From the NCBI GenBank assembly GCA_036365145.1, contig JAEOAD010000018.1, positions 11,266,501 through 11,330,500 on the forward strand: DNA of 64,000 bases, given 5' to 3'. Below are positions 10,076 through 21,342 of this stretch, piece by piece. Within the stretch, counting starts at the first letter, position 1; every line of letters starts with the position of its first letter. A model generated the notes under the pieces. That model worked only from the letters and a program-made list of their open reading frames with translations, had not been told where the DNA came from and ran no database searches. The DNA is from Orientallactaga sibirica. Lineage: Eukaryota; Chordata; Mammalia; Rodentia; Dipodidae. The translations under genes and the position numbers were made by a program.

Positions 10076-10864
10076 TAGGTAGACTAGGCCAGGAAAAGAC
10101 AGCTGGATTCTGACCGCCAAAGCTAGGGAGAAGTGGGACATCTCTGTCACAGTTTGATGGCTGCAGACATGGGGTACTTTTCTTTTTTGTGCATAGAAAT
10201 CTCTTCCAGTAGGGAACTGCTTCAAAACAGTTACCCTTTTCTAGATCCACCTTTCATCTCTGTTTCTTTCCAATATCATTGTGAATGTGCATGAAATCAG
10301 ATAGGGCTTCGGTTTGTCTTTCCTAACCAATAAGGGAAAAAGAGAACATCAAAATCCAGTTACAAAGCACAAGGGCATCCCACCACCCCAGTTCACTTTC
10401 ACAAGGAAGAGAAGATGATGTCTGCACGAGGCAGCACTCTGTCATCCCCAATAGGAGACCAGTCATTTTCTGCCAGTAACCTATACTGTATATGAAGCAA
10501 GTCTCTGCCTCTGCTGGGCAGGGTTTCACCTTGGCAGGACTAATTACTCTGAGTGCTTTCTTCTAAGGAATTTCTGATTTGCAGTTTTCCTCATCAGCAC
10601 TGAGAACACTGAGAAGTTTTTCATCTACTGAAAAATATTGACTTCAGTTTCCTCATTGTCCACATAATGCCAGTCCTTCAAATTAATCTTTGAACCAGTC
10701 CAGTTATAACATCCCAGGGGTTTCCTCATTTATCAGTGAACTGAATACACTTGTTCACATGTGTTCACTGTATATTTTTAAGGAAGTTATGTTTTTGTAA
10801 TTCCTTGAAAACTAGAATTTAGATGCCCAAATGAGGCTCAGCATGGAGAAAAATAAACAAATTT
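10076..10864. other. Unique DNA, no gene seen
   Basis: No repeat or coding similarity recognised. Confidence 0.4.
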
Positions 10865-10865
10865 A

Positions 10866-11011
10866 GGCAGGGTGTGGTGGCACATGCCTTTAATCCCAGC
10901 ACTTGGGAGGCAGAGGTAGGATGATTGCTGTGAGTTCAAGGGCCAACCTGAGACTACACAGTGAATTTCAGGTCAGCCTGGGCTACAGTGAGACCCTGCC
11001 TCAAAACAAAA
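10866..11011 (+). repeat. B1 SINE
   Basis: Full-length B1 body from 'gtgtggtggcac' to 'gtgagaccctgcctc' followed by an A-rich tail. Confidence 0.9.
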
Positions 11012-11252
11012 TTAAAGACTATGCAATTGATGTTTGAAACCAAAACTAAACCCACATTTACCTCTAAACATTGAAGGGATTGTGATGTTGACCTGCGATT
11101 GCAGCAAGTCTTTTTGCTGGGACAGATATGCTCCATGTTCACAAGGAAGGTTCTTGTCCAAGCAATGGCTAGAGACGAAGGTAAATACACAAGAGCTACA
11201 TGCTAGTGAACTGTTGGCTACTGGAAACACAGAATGATTTCTTTCTTTTAAA

Positions 11253-11471
11253 AAATATTTTATTTATTTATTAGAGTGAAGGAGAGAAAGAGAAAGAGGC
11301 AGATAGAGAGATGGAAAATGGGTGCTCCAGGGCCTCCAGCCACTGAAAACAAACTCCAGATGCATGTGCCACTTTGTGCATGTGGCTTATGTGGGCACTG
11401 GGGAATCGAAACTGGGTCCTTAGGCTTTGAAGGCAAGCACCATAACTGCTAAGCCATCTCTCCAGCCCTAG
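11253..11471 (-). repeat. B2-like SINE, reverse
   Basis: Reverse copy ending 'gctaagccatctctccagcc'. The flanks tttctttcttttaaa (11238-11252) and tttcttgttttaaa (11472-11485) look like a diverged target-site duplication. Confidence 0.88.
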
Positions 11472-11485
11472 TTTCTTGTTTTAAA

Positions 11486-12260
11486 TTAAACAAACATGAA
11501 GGATTTTTTTTGTTTTGTTTGTGGTATTGGGGGTTGACCCCAAGACCCTGTACATGCTAAGCACATAGTTTTCCACTGTGCTGTGAGGACTTAAAGATCA
11601 AGGAACGTGTCTGGGTAGCAAGTGCAAATGTTGGCAGTGCAGTCATTTTGCTAGTTTAATAGAATGACCTCAGCCGTGAAGGTCAGGGCACATCAAAGCA
11701 GAATATTAACCAGAGCTGTGCTTGGAGATGGGATACAAGGCTTAGACTGCTGAACATTTTGCAATAATAGGAACAAGATGGGAGAACGGTTTCCAGAACT
11801 GCGTATTATGGGAAGGAATAGGTATGAGTATAAGACAATAAAATTGTTCTAGGTCAGTTTTTTTTTTTTTTTTTTTTTTTTTAATCTCAGCACTCAACAT
11901 TGGGGGCTGGATAGATTCCGGCAATGAGAGCTGTTCTGTGCCTCAGAAGATGTTTAACAATATCCCCTGATAGCAATTTCATCAGGTATAGATAATTCCT
12001 TCTCCCCTATCAGTTCAAAATAGTTCAAAAGTTAAGTTTGATTTTTAAAAGTCACAAGGAGAACTATGGCAGAAATTGGGAAAAAATCTTATCAGACATA
12101 ATATAGAGAGGTCCCTGGAACTGTCCACTCAAGCCCACTTGACCCACTTATGTTTCCTGGCCCTGTGGGCTGGTGGACTTTCTTCTGCTGGTGACAGGGT
12201 TTTTATACTTTCTAAGTACGTGTTTTCCCCTGTAGTCCTCAGGACAAACACCTGAATAGG
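11486..12260. other. Unique DNA with poly(T) run
   Basis: Mostly unrecognised DNA. A homopolymeric T run of about 25 bases lies at 11858-11882 without an obvious retrocopy body on its 5' side. Confidence 0.35.
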
Positions 12261-12261
12261 T

Positions 12262-12335
12262 CTCATTAGTGGCATTGCATAAACGGAAAGCTGAGGCATA
12301 GAGAATAAGTGATTTGCCGAATTTCATAGGAAGGG
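12262..12335 (+). repeat. MIR-like ancient SINE fragment
   Basis: 'ggaaagctgaggcatagaga' followed by 'aagtgatttgcc' matches the conserved MIR core as I know it. Old and short. Confidence 0.4.
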
Positions 12336-12424
12336 TAGACCACACTCAGAGCTTTCAGATTCCTCTTCTTACACAGAACAACACAAAATAGAAAACTTGT
12401 AATTCCTCAGTGTGAAATATGACC

Positions 12425-12590
12425 TATACCACTGTCTTGGTCTGCTGGCAGAGTACCATAGACCCATAATATATGAAAATAGCTCATCTGGCTCCCTGCT
12501 CTGAAGACTGGGAAGTCCAGGGCTGAGGGACCCATCTGGTAAGGGGCTCTGTGTTGGTCACTACGTGACAGCGGGACAAGAAAATGTGCT
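12425..12590 (-). mobile_element. MLT1-like LTR fragment, reverse
   Basis: The 'gagtaccatagac' start, 'gactgggaagtccag' and 'tctggtaaggggctct' succession is the antisense 3' part of an MLT1-type MaLR LTR. Truncated and diverged. Confidence 0.4.
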
Positions 12591-12972
12591 TGTTTTAGTT
12601 ACTTTATTACTGAGGTGACAAAATGCCTGGCCAAAGCCACTCAAGGAAGGAGGAACTCATTTTGGCTTTCAGTTTGAGAGTGCAACAGTCCATCATGGTG
12701 AAGTCATGGCAGCAGGAGCTCGATGTGGCCAGTCACTTTGTGTCCTGTGTCAGGACGCAGAGACAGACAGACGCATGAATGCTGCTCAGTTTGCTGCTTC
12801 TTTTCATTCACTGTGGGACCCAGCCCATGGGATGGGGCTACTCAAATTTGTATGGGTCTTCTCACCTCAATTATTATTCTAACCTAGAAAATCCCTCCTA
12901 GATATACCTAGAGACCGGTTTCCATGGTGATTCTAAATCCTACCAAATTGATAGCCAAGATTAACCACCACA
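12591..12972 (-). mobile_element. Rodent LTR-like element (ERVL/MaLR-like), reverse
   Basis: On the minus strand it starts 'tgtggtggttaatcttggc', includes 'catgatggactgtt' and 'aagccaaaatgagttcc', and ends 'agtaactaaaaca', a layout typical of rodent LTRs (TG...CA ends, A/T-rich polyadenylation region). I see no flanking 5-bp duplication, so the exact class is uncertain. Confidence 0.5.
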
Positions 12973-13563
12973 ACTTTGGAGAAAGAGGGTGAAAATAAGG
13001 ACACTGGGCAGAGCCGGCTTTTCTTACAAAACCACAGTCACAGCGGTTAACTGCTTGCTTGATAACAGTGATGGAGATTAGAGGCAAGGTAGTCTCATTC
13101 TTAGGCAGCTAGTTAGAGTAGAGGTCCAGAAAGGAAAAGATATTTACATACCCTCGTAGAAAGTTCAGAGGTGAAATCCAAAAAGCGGTGACTCCACAAG
13201 ATGCTGCTGCTGGATTGCCAGCACTTCGTTCTCACTACTTCCTCCTCTTTGGAACTTTTGTCAGGATTTTTTCCTTTTCCAGTGGCTTTCTCTGCTTTTA
13301 TACTCTTTTCTCTGACCCACCACCCTATCAGAGTCCTCTATACACATTTATACTTAATCAGAGAAACTTATTCCAACTTATGCCAAGTTTTTGCATGAGC
13401 CAAAGACAAGTACATTCTCAGAACATAAAAACCCCAATCCAGAGTGCTTGATGCTCATTCTGAACACAGCCCATCCCTTATTGAAATTCCAAAGTTTATG
13501 ATAAGATGATTGAGCACAGAAGTACTTAGAAAAAATAATAGAACTATTACCGAAACTAGCACA
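12973..13563. other. Unique DNA, no gene seen
   Basis: No confident repeat. The ORFs at 13188-13451 do not resemble known proteins. Confidence 0.35.
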
Positions 13564-13573
13564 TGATACATCT

Positions 13574-15054
13574 TTTTTTAGTTAATTTTTTTATTGACAA
13601 CTTCCTTAATTGTAAACAATATCCCATGGTCCTTCCCTCCGTCCTCTCACTTTCCCCTTTAACACTCCACTCTCCATCATATCCCCTCCTACTCTCAATC
13701 AATCTCTCTTTTCATTTTGATGTCATGATCTTTTCCTCCTACTAGGATGGTCTTGTGTAGGTAGTGTCAGGCACTGTGAGGTCATGGATATCCAAGCCAT
13801 TTTGTTATAAGGAGTCCTACTCTTCCTTTGGCTCTTACATTCTTTCTGCCCCCTCTTCTGCAATGTACCGTGAGCCTTGGAAGGTGTGTTAGAGATGTTT
13901 CAGTCCTCTGTCCTCTTCTTCTCAGCATCATGGTGCCTTTAAGTCATCCCAAGGTCACCACCATCGGAAAAGAGAAGCTTCTTTAACCAAAGGTGAGAGT
14001 AGCATTAATATATGGGTATGGACATTAAGAGAAGTGCTTATTGGGCAGTTTGGTGAGCATAGTATATGCATTTAGTCAGACACTAGCAGAAGTTACACCC
14101 TAGGGCTCAAGACTACCCCTGTTGTAGGTTTTCAGGATCAGGATGTATTCCCTCCCATGGAGTGGGCCTCCAGTCCAATTAGAAAGTGGTTGGTTTCCCC
14201 CATAACAGACATGCCAGTATCGCACCTGTTGGCTCTCTTGACCTAGCTGGCAGATGTGGCACATTTTACACAATTGAGTTCTACTTAGTGGTAAAGAAAA
14301 ATGAAGTTATGAAATTTTCTGGAAAGTGTATGGACCTGGAAAGGATTATACTTAGTGAGGTAACCCAGGCCAGAAAGCCAAACATCCCATGCTCTCTCTC
14401 ATATGTGGATCCTAGCTACAAATGATTGGGCTTCTATGTGAGTAGGAATAAAAGTCAGTAGCAGAAGCCAGTAAGTGAGAAAGGGGATATAAAGGGAATA
14501 GAAAGGGAGGGAGGGGGGGACTTAATAGGATGTTATTATATATATGTAAGTAGAAGAATAGACTAATGGGGATGAAAAGGCCTAAGTGAGGTCAGGAGAA
14601 GAGATTGAGTAAAGGAAAGGTAGAGGGAGGGCTAATCAAAATCTAAGAGGATATAAATTAGTCATATGGAAACCTACTTTTCTGGACAATGGAACACTCA
14701 GAAGCCATAGATTGTTACTAGAAAATTTTCAGTGCCAGGGATGGGATACCTTCCAGTGAGTTGTTGGCCAGGGAGGTCACAAATACCCCCCAAACACTAT
14801 AGGCCATTGCTGAGGCCCTTGGTTTCCCACCAGGAATAGATGGTAAGACCCTATTGCTGAAGACTCCACATACTTGGGCTGCAAGATCACTGAGAAATCC
14901 TGCTGGAGCTGAGCTGAAAGCCTCCTCCAAGAGGACCAGCTGACAGAAAGCTGGAAAAAGCTATGCTGCATGCAGTTCAATGGGAGAGAGAAAACACCAG
15001 TGAAGATATCAACAGTGAACTCTGCAAGCTTTAAATTTGGCCAGAAAGGTCAAT
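13574..15054 (-). mobile_element. 5'-inverted (twin-primed) L1 3' end
   Basis: From 14250 down to 13574 the minus strand reads the terminal L1 3' UTR, ending in CAATAAAA and an A-rich end. From about 14258 up to 15044 the plus strand reads the segment that should precede it: the last codons of ORF2 ('gagttctacttagtgg' onward), then a G-rich polypurine stretch (14506-14522) and proximal 3' UTR. The two parts meet head to head near 14250. A 10-bp duplication, tgatacatct, flanks the whole at 13564-13573 and 15055-15064, so this is one insertion event with internal inversion, as twin priming predicts. Confidence 0.85.
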
Positions 15055-15074
15055 TGATACATCTCTTAATATGT

Positions 15075-15370
15075 TATCTGATTAGTGTGTGGGCATACAG
15101 GCATATGTGTGCCATGGCATGTGTGGAGGTCAGGGGACAACTTTCAGGTTGGGCCTTGTCTCCTACCACATTTAAGACAGAGTTCCTTGTTATTCAATGT
15201 TGCATTAGCAATCCCAGGAAATTTTGCCATCTCTGCTTACCTTCTCACTGTAGGCACACTGGGATTACAGAAACCTACCACTGTTTCTGGCTTTTACATG
15301 GAGTCTAAATGGAGATCTGAACTCAGTATTGCACAGGAAGCACTTTATTCACTATTCCATCTCCCCATGA
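15075..15370 (-). repeat. B4/B3-type rodent SINE, reverse
   Basis: The 'gtgtgtgggcatacagg', 'gtgtggaggtcaggggacaa', 'ctgggattacag' and 'gaactcagt' elements in this order are the antisense of B3/B4-family SINEs. Diverged. Confidence 0.6.
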
Positions 15371-15418
15371 TAGATCTTTAATAAATTTCAGAGGAAAAAT
15401 GAGACAAAAATGAAAATT

Positions 15419-15602
15419 GGAGGCTGGAAAGATGGCTCAGTGGTTAAAGGCACTTACTTGCAAAGCTTGCCAGTCTGCAGTCTGTGTTTGATTTCCCAGT
15501 TTCCATGTAATGCCACATGCACAGTGGTGCATGAGTCTGGAGATTTTTGTGGCAGCAAGAGGCCCTGGCATGTCCTTTCTCTTTCTCTTCCCACCCTTCT
15601 CC
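15419..15602 (+). repeat. B2-like SINE lacking its tail
   Basis: Diverged forward copy from 'aggctggaaagatggctcag'. It stops in the CT-rich tract where the B1 at 15605 begins. Confidence 0.8.
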
Positions 15603-15604
15603 TT

Positions 15605-15790
15605 GTGGTGGCACACACCTTTAATCCCAGCACTTGGGAGGCAGAGGTAGGAGGATCGCCAAGAGTTTAAGTCCACCCTGAGACTACATAGTGAATTCCA
15701 GGTCACCCTGGGCTAGAACAAGACCCTACCATGAAAGAACAAAATTAATCAATTAATTAATCAATTTAATTAAATAAAATAAAAATACAT
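15605..15790 (+). repeat. B1 SINE with long AT-rich tail
   Basis: B1 body from 'gtggtggcacacacc' to 'aagaccctacc', then (AATT)n/(AAAT)n tail to about 15788. Confidence 0.88.
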
Positions 15791-15952
15791 GTTTCATGAC
15801 AGCAGCAAGAGCATTCTAACAAACGTATGAAGAAATCTGCAGTGTAGCCTGTGTACCTGATTCTGTTATTCATTAACCTAACTGCTATTTTCCAGGCACT
15901 GAGTTGCTTATATTCTCTTAATTAAAATCTGATAGTGAAGGCATATTCATTT

Positions 15953-16119
15953 TTGTTTTGTTTTGTTTTGATTTTTGTTTTTCTGAGGTAGGGTCTCACT
16001 CTAGCCTAGGCTGACCTGGAATACACTATGTAGTCTCAGGGTGGCCTTGAACTCACGGCAATCCTCCTACCTCTGCCTCCTGAGTGCTGGGATTAAAGGT
16101 GTGCGCCACCACGCCTGGA
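15953..16119 (-). repeat. B1 SINE, reverse
   Basis: Begins with (GTTTT)n tail and ends 'gcgccaccacgcctgg'. tattcatttt occurs on both sides (15945-15954 and 16127-16136) as a possible target-site duplication. Confidence 0.9.
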
Positions 16120-16136
16120 TCTGTTCTATTCATTTT

Positions 16137-16562
16137 CCAGAGAAGGAAATTAAGGTTCCTAGACCTTGGCTTCACTTTCTTCTAAGAGTAACCATTATCA
16201 TTGGTAGATGCAACCATTATTTTAAGCACTTAAGATAAATCTAGAAAACTCAACAAACATAGGTGCCAAGTGAATGATAGGTGGTGGAGTCACAACAGCA
16301 AAGGACACTTCTGGGACTTTCAGTGTAGGAAGAAAGGAGGAAGTTAACCATCTATGTCAGGGAACCATAAAACAAGACAGTTGGTTTTAGTATCCTGGAA
16401 CTGCTGTAAACAGTAGTATTGTAGACAGGGTAAACTACACACGAAAATGTACTGTCTTCTAATCTGAAATGGCTGGATCCTCCTGAAAGTGAAGGTGAGA
16501 GAGCATCTGTTCCAGGCCTCTCCCTTAGCTTTTGGTAGCCCAGGATGTTCCCTGTGTCTTCC
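16137..16562. other. Unique DNA
   Basis: No gene or repeat recognised. Confidence 0.35.
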
Positions 16563-16620
16563 TGCCACCTCCTCTCTGTCTTTGTATCTCTTGCCACCTC
16601 CTCTCTGTCTTTGTATCTCT
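16563..16620 (+). repeat. Perfect 29-bp tandem duplication
   Basis: Two identical 29-bp units (16563-16591 and 16592-16620), each beginning 'tgccacctcctctctg' and ending 'tgtatctct'. The second ends where the target-site duplication of the next SINE begins. Confidence 0.9.
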
Positions 16621-16634
16621 ACATTGTCCTTTTT

Positions 16635-16838
16635 TTTTTTTTTTAATTTGTTTATTTGCAAGCAGAGAGATAGAAGAGAGGCAGACACAGAGAGAGGCCA
16701 GGGCCTCTAGCCACTGCAAACGAACTCCAGATGCATGTGCCCCTTGTGCATCTGGCTTATGTGGGTCCTGGAGAATTGAACCCGGATCCTTTGGCTTTGT
16801 AGGCAAATGCCTTAACCGCTAAGCCATTTCTCCAGCCC
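16635..16838 (-). repeat. B2-like SINE, reverse
   Basis: Reverse copy with a T-rich start, ending 'ccatttctccagccc'. The duplication tacattgtcctttt at 16620-16633 and 16839-16852 defines the insertion exactly. Confidence 0.93.
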
Positions 16839-16852
16839 TACATTGTCCTTTT

Positions 16853-17900
16853 TGAAAGGACTGCAGCCACTATAATGACTTCTCACTCCATCATCTGCAA
16901 AGAATCTATTTTGAAGAGCCCATTCATAGACCTGGCATATCCACAGCTTCACCCATAAACCATCATTTTACAGGTGGAGCAACTAGTACCCTTGAGAAAT
17001 CAACTTGCCGAAGGATTACCTGCCAGCTGGCAAGCGGTTGAAGTGGACTCTGACTGAGTCCGGCCCACTCCAGAGGCCACACCTTCATCTATGATATCAA
17101 CCCAGCTCTCAAGGAGAAAGGTCCCAAGAAAATGCCGCAGAAATTGTTGTTCCGTCATAAGACACATATCACAGGCTTGTCTAACAAACAGCTACTGAGC
17201 ATCTTCACCATGCCTGTGCCAGCCTGCCACCACCATGTGAGAGCCATTCATGAGCAAAACAAGGATGTCTGCCTTCTTGGCACCATTGTTTTGACAAGAA
17301 AATAGACTAAACAGTAAATATAAAAACTCTACACATAGCGTATTGGAAGCTGCTCAGAGCTGTAAAAATAGAGTAGACTGAGGGAAAAAACTCTTCAGTG
17401 TGGTGGCAAGGTGGTCTCGGTGAGAAACAGTTTCAAACTAAAACCTGCAAGAGGTGCAGAGTGAGGCAGGTAATTAGGGTGGAGAGCATTCAGGCAAAGA
17501 CCACCACAAGGACCAGCAGGCCTGTCCTGGCTTGCAAGCTTCCAGCAGGCCAGATGAAGAGACTGAAATTTAGCTGAGCTAGCAGGAAAGACCTGCTTGC
17601 CCCAAGCCAGTGTCAACGAAAGTCTAATTCACTTGCAAATCTCACCCACCTCTTATTTACAAGTTGGAAGCTCTTAGCACACTTACAGGGACAATGGATT
17701 TGCAATTTAAGGGTTGGAAGTGAAGCCTGAGTTTTTAATGAACACTTACCTTCTACCTTAATTACTTGGTACCTAGGGACGCAGAGGTGATTTCAACCCC
17801 ACACTAATTGTAAGGCTCACAGACTCTAGTTGGCCAATACTATTAAATGGAAAATCGATGGTGGGAAAAAAAAAACACTAATAATTTAGAAGGAAAATGA
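16853..17900. other. Unique DNA, no gene seen
   Basis: About 1 kb. 'ctactgagcatcttcaccat' at 17190-17209 and the following text are loosely like an ancient L2/MIR-age repeat. No exon recognised. Confidence 0.35.
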
Positions 17901-18235
17901 GAGCTGGAGAGATGGCTCAGAAGATAAGAGAACTTATACAAGCCTGTGGACCCAAGTTTCATTCCCAAGACCCACGTGAAAATCCAGGCATGCCTGCACA
18001 TGCCTGTAAAGCTAGGGCTGAGTGGGGCAGAGACAAAGGACCAGTGGAACTTCCTGGTCATCCAGTTGAAGCAAATAATTCTATCTCCAGGTTCAGTAAG
18101 AGACTGTCTCACAGCAATAAGGTAGAAGAGCAACAGATTGTCCTCCATGGCCTCTGCACATGCGTGCCCAGAGCACGAAGCCTCTGCACATATGTGTGCA
18201 TAACAAACATACACACATACAGACACATAAACACA
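17901..18235 (+). repeat. B4/RSINE1-type SINE
   Basis: Has the tRNA-like head 'gagctggagagatggctcag', 'acccacgtgaaaatccaggc', 'caggttcagtaagagactgt' and an ACAC-rich 3' end. This order is diagnostic of B4/RSINE1 composite SINEs. Confidence 0.75.
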
Positions 18236-18257
18236 AACTCAATGAAACAAGGAAAAG

Positions 18258-18345
18258 GAGGGCTGAGGGCATAGCTCAGTGGTAGAGAACTTGCTTAGTT
18301 ATGAATAAACCCTGAGTTTGTTCCCCAGCAAAACACACAAAAGAT
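18258..18345 (+). repeat. ID-type SINE
   Basis: 'agctcagtggtagagaactt' followed by 'gtttgttccccagcaaaa' and an A-rich tail matches the tRNA-Ala-derived ID family. Confidence 0.75.
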
Positions 18346-18402
18346 AAGTAAATATATAAATATGTGTATAAGTATATATTATACACACTATATATATATG
18401 GT
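18346..18402. repeat. AT-rich (TA)n-like stretch
   Basis: Imperfect TA/ATATAC dinucleotide-rich sequence following the ID tail. Confidence 0.6.
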
Positions 18403-18768
18403 CTGTGAAACAACAAAGCAATGGTCATAACTGGGGAATCAAGGCCTTGGAAAATGGAGCCAAGGATAAGGAATTGGAGAAATTAACAAAGACAAAAGAT
18501 AAGAATGTGCAGCAGTCAGTAGTTGTGTGCGTTGCATTCCGCATGGTATTTCAGGGGCTCATGAATCCTGCTTTTATTTTTTAAAATCCATAGACCTAAA
18601 AAGAGGTGCCTTACTTTTAGAGATGTTTAATTTGAAGAGAGGGGAGATCTCAAAGTAAAATCAGGATAGACTTCCAAATCAAAATCCCTGCTAAGGAAAC
18701 AAAGAAGTATTAATGAACTCTGAAGTACAGTGAATGTCAGGTTAGGTAGTAAAATCTTTGATGCTGGG

Positions 18769-19107
18769 TGTTGCAGTCAAGTTTGCATTGCTGGCAGAAA
18801 ACACCTGACCAAGAGCATCTTGTGGGGGGAAAAGGTTTATTTTGTCTTACAGGCTCAAGGGGAAGCTCCATGATGGCAGGGGTAAACGATGGCATGAGCA
18901 GAGGGTGGACATCCCCTCCTTGCCAACATCAGGTGGACCATAGCAACTGGAGAGTGTGCCAAACACTGGCAAGGGGAAACTGGCTATAATACACATAGCC
19001 TGCCCCAACAATACACTGCCTCCAGGAGGCTTCCATATTGCCATCAGCTGGGGACCTAGATTGCAGACACCTAAGTATATGGGGAACACCTGAATCAAAC
19101 CACCACA
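18769..19107 (-). repeat. 3' LTR of the MaLR element
   Basis: About 339 bp. The minus-strand sequence starts 'tgtggtggtttgattcaggt' and ends 'gactgcaaca', i.e. TG...CA. It aligns with the 5' LTR and with the solo copy at 26647-26978. Confidence 0.85.
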
Positions 19108-20158
19108 TTCCACACCTGACCCCCATGAACTGATATACATGATGGAAAGTACCATGCATTAATCCATCTTTAAAAGTCCCCATAGTTTTTATCAATCCCA
19201 ATGGTGTTCAAACATCCTCATTGGCTAAGATCTTTGAACTGAGCCATAATATTAAAAAATAAACCTCAAAAATACCATAATGGCACAGAATAAACAATCA
19301 TACTGCAAAAGATAGCATTGGGTATAACAAAGAAATATTCAACCAATACAAGATTTAAATAAGTCTCCAAGTGCAATAATTCTAACCAGTGACAAGTCTC
19401 TGGAGTTCCAATGCTGCCCTCCAGCTAGGCTGCTCACAGACCTGGAAAACTTCATCCACTAGCATTTCTCCTTGGCAGCCATCCCATAGTCCTGGCATCT
19501 TCACTGGGCCTCTGCTGCAACCCATGGTTCATCCTCATGGCTCCATCAGGTCTTCACACAGGTAATTCAACAAGCCTGCTTCACCCTGCCTTTGGCCCTT
19601 TCAAAAATACAAAACCAACTCAATACAAAATACAAATTCAATGACCCTCTCTTTCCTGCATCTGTTATGCTTCACAATGCCAGGTGGGCTACCAACCTGT
19701 TAATCCGGGGGGCGGGTAAAGCATTCAGGTCCTTGTCGTTCCAATGTAATCTCTCAATTACAGCTGACTGGACAGCAATTTCACCCAAAGATTTCATTTT
19801 TCTTTGCCATTTCCCTCTGCTCACACCAGTCTACTTCTATGCAGTGCAACCCTGCATAAGTTCTCAGGTCAAGGGTATAACAACAAGCATCTCACACAAA
19901 GTGCTTCTAGCCCAGTCCAGGCAAAGCTCATTCTCACCCTCATAAGCCAAACCTCACAATCCATAGTTCTTAATGCATTCAGATCTTTCAACTCTGACCA
20001 GAACAGTCCATCAAGCTGTGCTTATAGCACTGCAAGGTGTCTCTTAGGCCAAGGTTTCAAATCATTCCACATTCTTCTTGAAAATCAACTCCAAAAAGCC
20101 AAAAGCCATGCAATCAGTTTTCTACCAGCAAAACACCACTTCTTGGTACCAACTTCAC
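19108..20158 (-). other. MaLR internal region (non-coding)
   Basis: About 1.05 kb between the LTRs. No reading frame over 126 codons and none resembling a retroviral protein on the element's own strand. Confidence 0.75.
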
Positions 20159-20508
20159 TATTGCTGTCAGGTTCCCATTGCTAGCAGAAAACACTCAACC
20201 AAGAGGAGCTTGTGGGGAAAAGAAAATGTTTATTTTGGCTTATTGATTCAAGAGGAGGTTACATGATGACAGGGGAAAATGATAGCATGAGCAGAGGGTG
20301 GACCTCCTGGCCAACATCAGATGGACAACAGGACCAGGAGAGTGTGCCAAACAGTGGCTAGAGGAAGCTGGCTATAACACCAATAAGCCCACCCCTAACA
20401 ATACACTCACTCCAGGAAGCTTTAATTCCCAAATTTTCATCAGCTAGTGACCTAACATTCAGAACGGTCAGCTAAGTTTCTGGGGGACACCTGAATGAAA
20501 CCACCACA
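20159..20508 (-). repeat. 5' LTR of the MaLR element
   Basis: About 350 bp, aligning to 18769-19107. Its inner edge reads ta instead of tg on the plus strand, a decayed terminus. Confidence 0.85.
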
Positions 20509-20513
20509 CTGGG

Positions 20514-21342
20514 TAATAGGTATCTGGGGTGTGTTTTGTGCAGGTTTGAAATTTTCTACTATAGAAAGGTAAATAGAAGAGGAAGAAAAATATGTGGCTG
20601 TATCACTGAGAAATGTAGGCACCTGAGACTCAATGAGCTGCCCAGAGGATGTGATGGCAGTTGGCAAAAGCCAAAAGACTGGTGGAATCTAGGGGGAAGT
20701 GCAGAGGTAACAAGCAAGGAGAGATTTGTGTCTGTCTTCAGGGTACTTGGCCATTTTCATTAATTTTATGAAAGAATGTCTAAGGCCCCAAAGCTTAGTA
20801 TATCAGGGGTGTCCCCTCCTTGGTGACAGAAACATGTCTCTGAGAGGCCCACCCTGGGCCTCAGTCTGACTCTGACACACCTACCTTCCTTTGTCCTCGT
20901 GAGCATTCCATGACAATAGCAACTGCATGCCAGAGGGGTCTGGTAAGAGTGGGCTCTCTTCTTGACTGCTCTGCTGCACCTTGGGCTGTACTTGGGGTCC
21001 ATGATACATGGGGCCCTTCCCCAGGCTCCACTGTGCCTTCCCCCACTCCCATGGATCTGTGGCTGGTGGATAACGTGCAGATCTGAGATATTCCATTATA
21101 GAAAGGTAAAAAGAAGTAAATGTGTGGCTGGAATACCAGGGAGTGGATCTTCATAGGAGCAATGCTGCAGGGACCCTGGAGCCCTAGGGGATGGCACTGC
21201 TCTGACCCCTGCAAAAGGAGGCACTCTGGTGGCCCTGTGCCTGATCATTTGGAGGCCACCTGCTCTCCATAGCTCTCTTCACCCCAGAAAACAGTCTAGT
21301 GTTCCTCCTGGCCAGCCGTAGTCCTAAAGGTGAAACCAGCCG
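20514..21342. other. Mostly unique DNA with an internal diverged duplication
   Basis: Segments 20540-20602 and 21077-21132 share 'tatagaaaggtaaa' and 'tgtggctg' in the same order and orientation, about 537 bp apart. No gene recognised. Confidence 0.4.

Larger units (their letters stand above)
18769..20508 (-). mobile_element. Complete ERVL-MaLR element (LTR-internal-LTR)
   Basis: Two related LTRs in the same (minus) orientation enclose about 1.05 kb of internal sequence. At the internal edge of the 5' LTR is the minus-strand tggtaccaag primer-binding-type sequence (20142-20151 region), as in MaLR elements. A perfect 5-bp target-site duplication, ctggg, flanks the whole at 18764-18768 and 20509-20513. 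No gag, pol or env-like protein is visible in the internal part, which is normal for MaLRs. They are non-autonomous and were probably mobilised by ERVL-type relatives. The LTRs differ by many substitutions and small indels, so the insertion is old. Confidence 0.85.

Noticed and set aside
17000..17300. Possible processed pseudogene
   Set aside because: No frame gives a recognisable protein and there is no poly(A) tract or duplication. It is left as unique or ancient repeat DNA.
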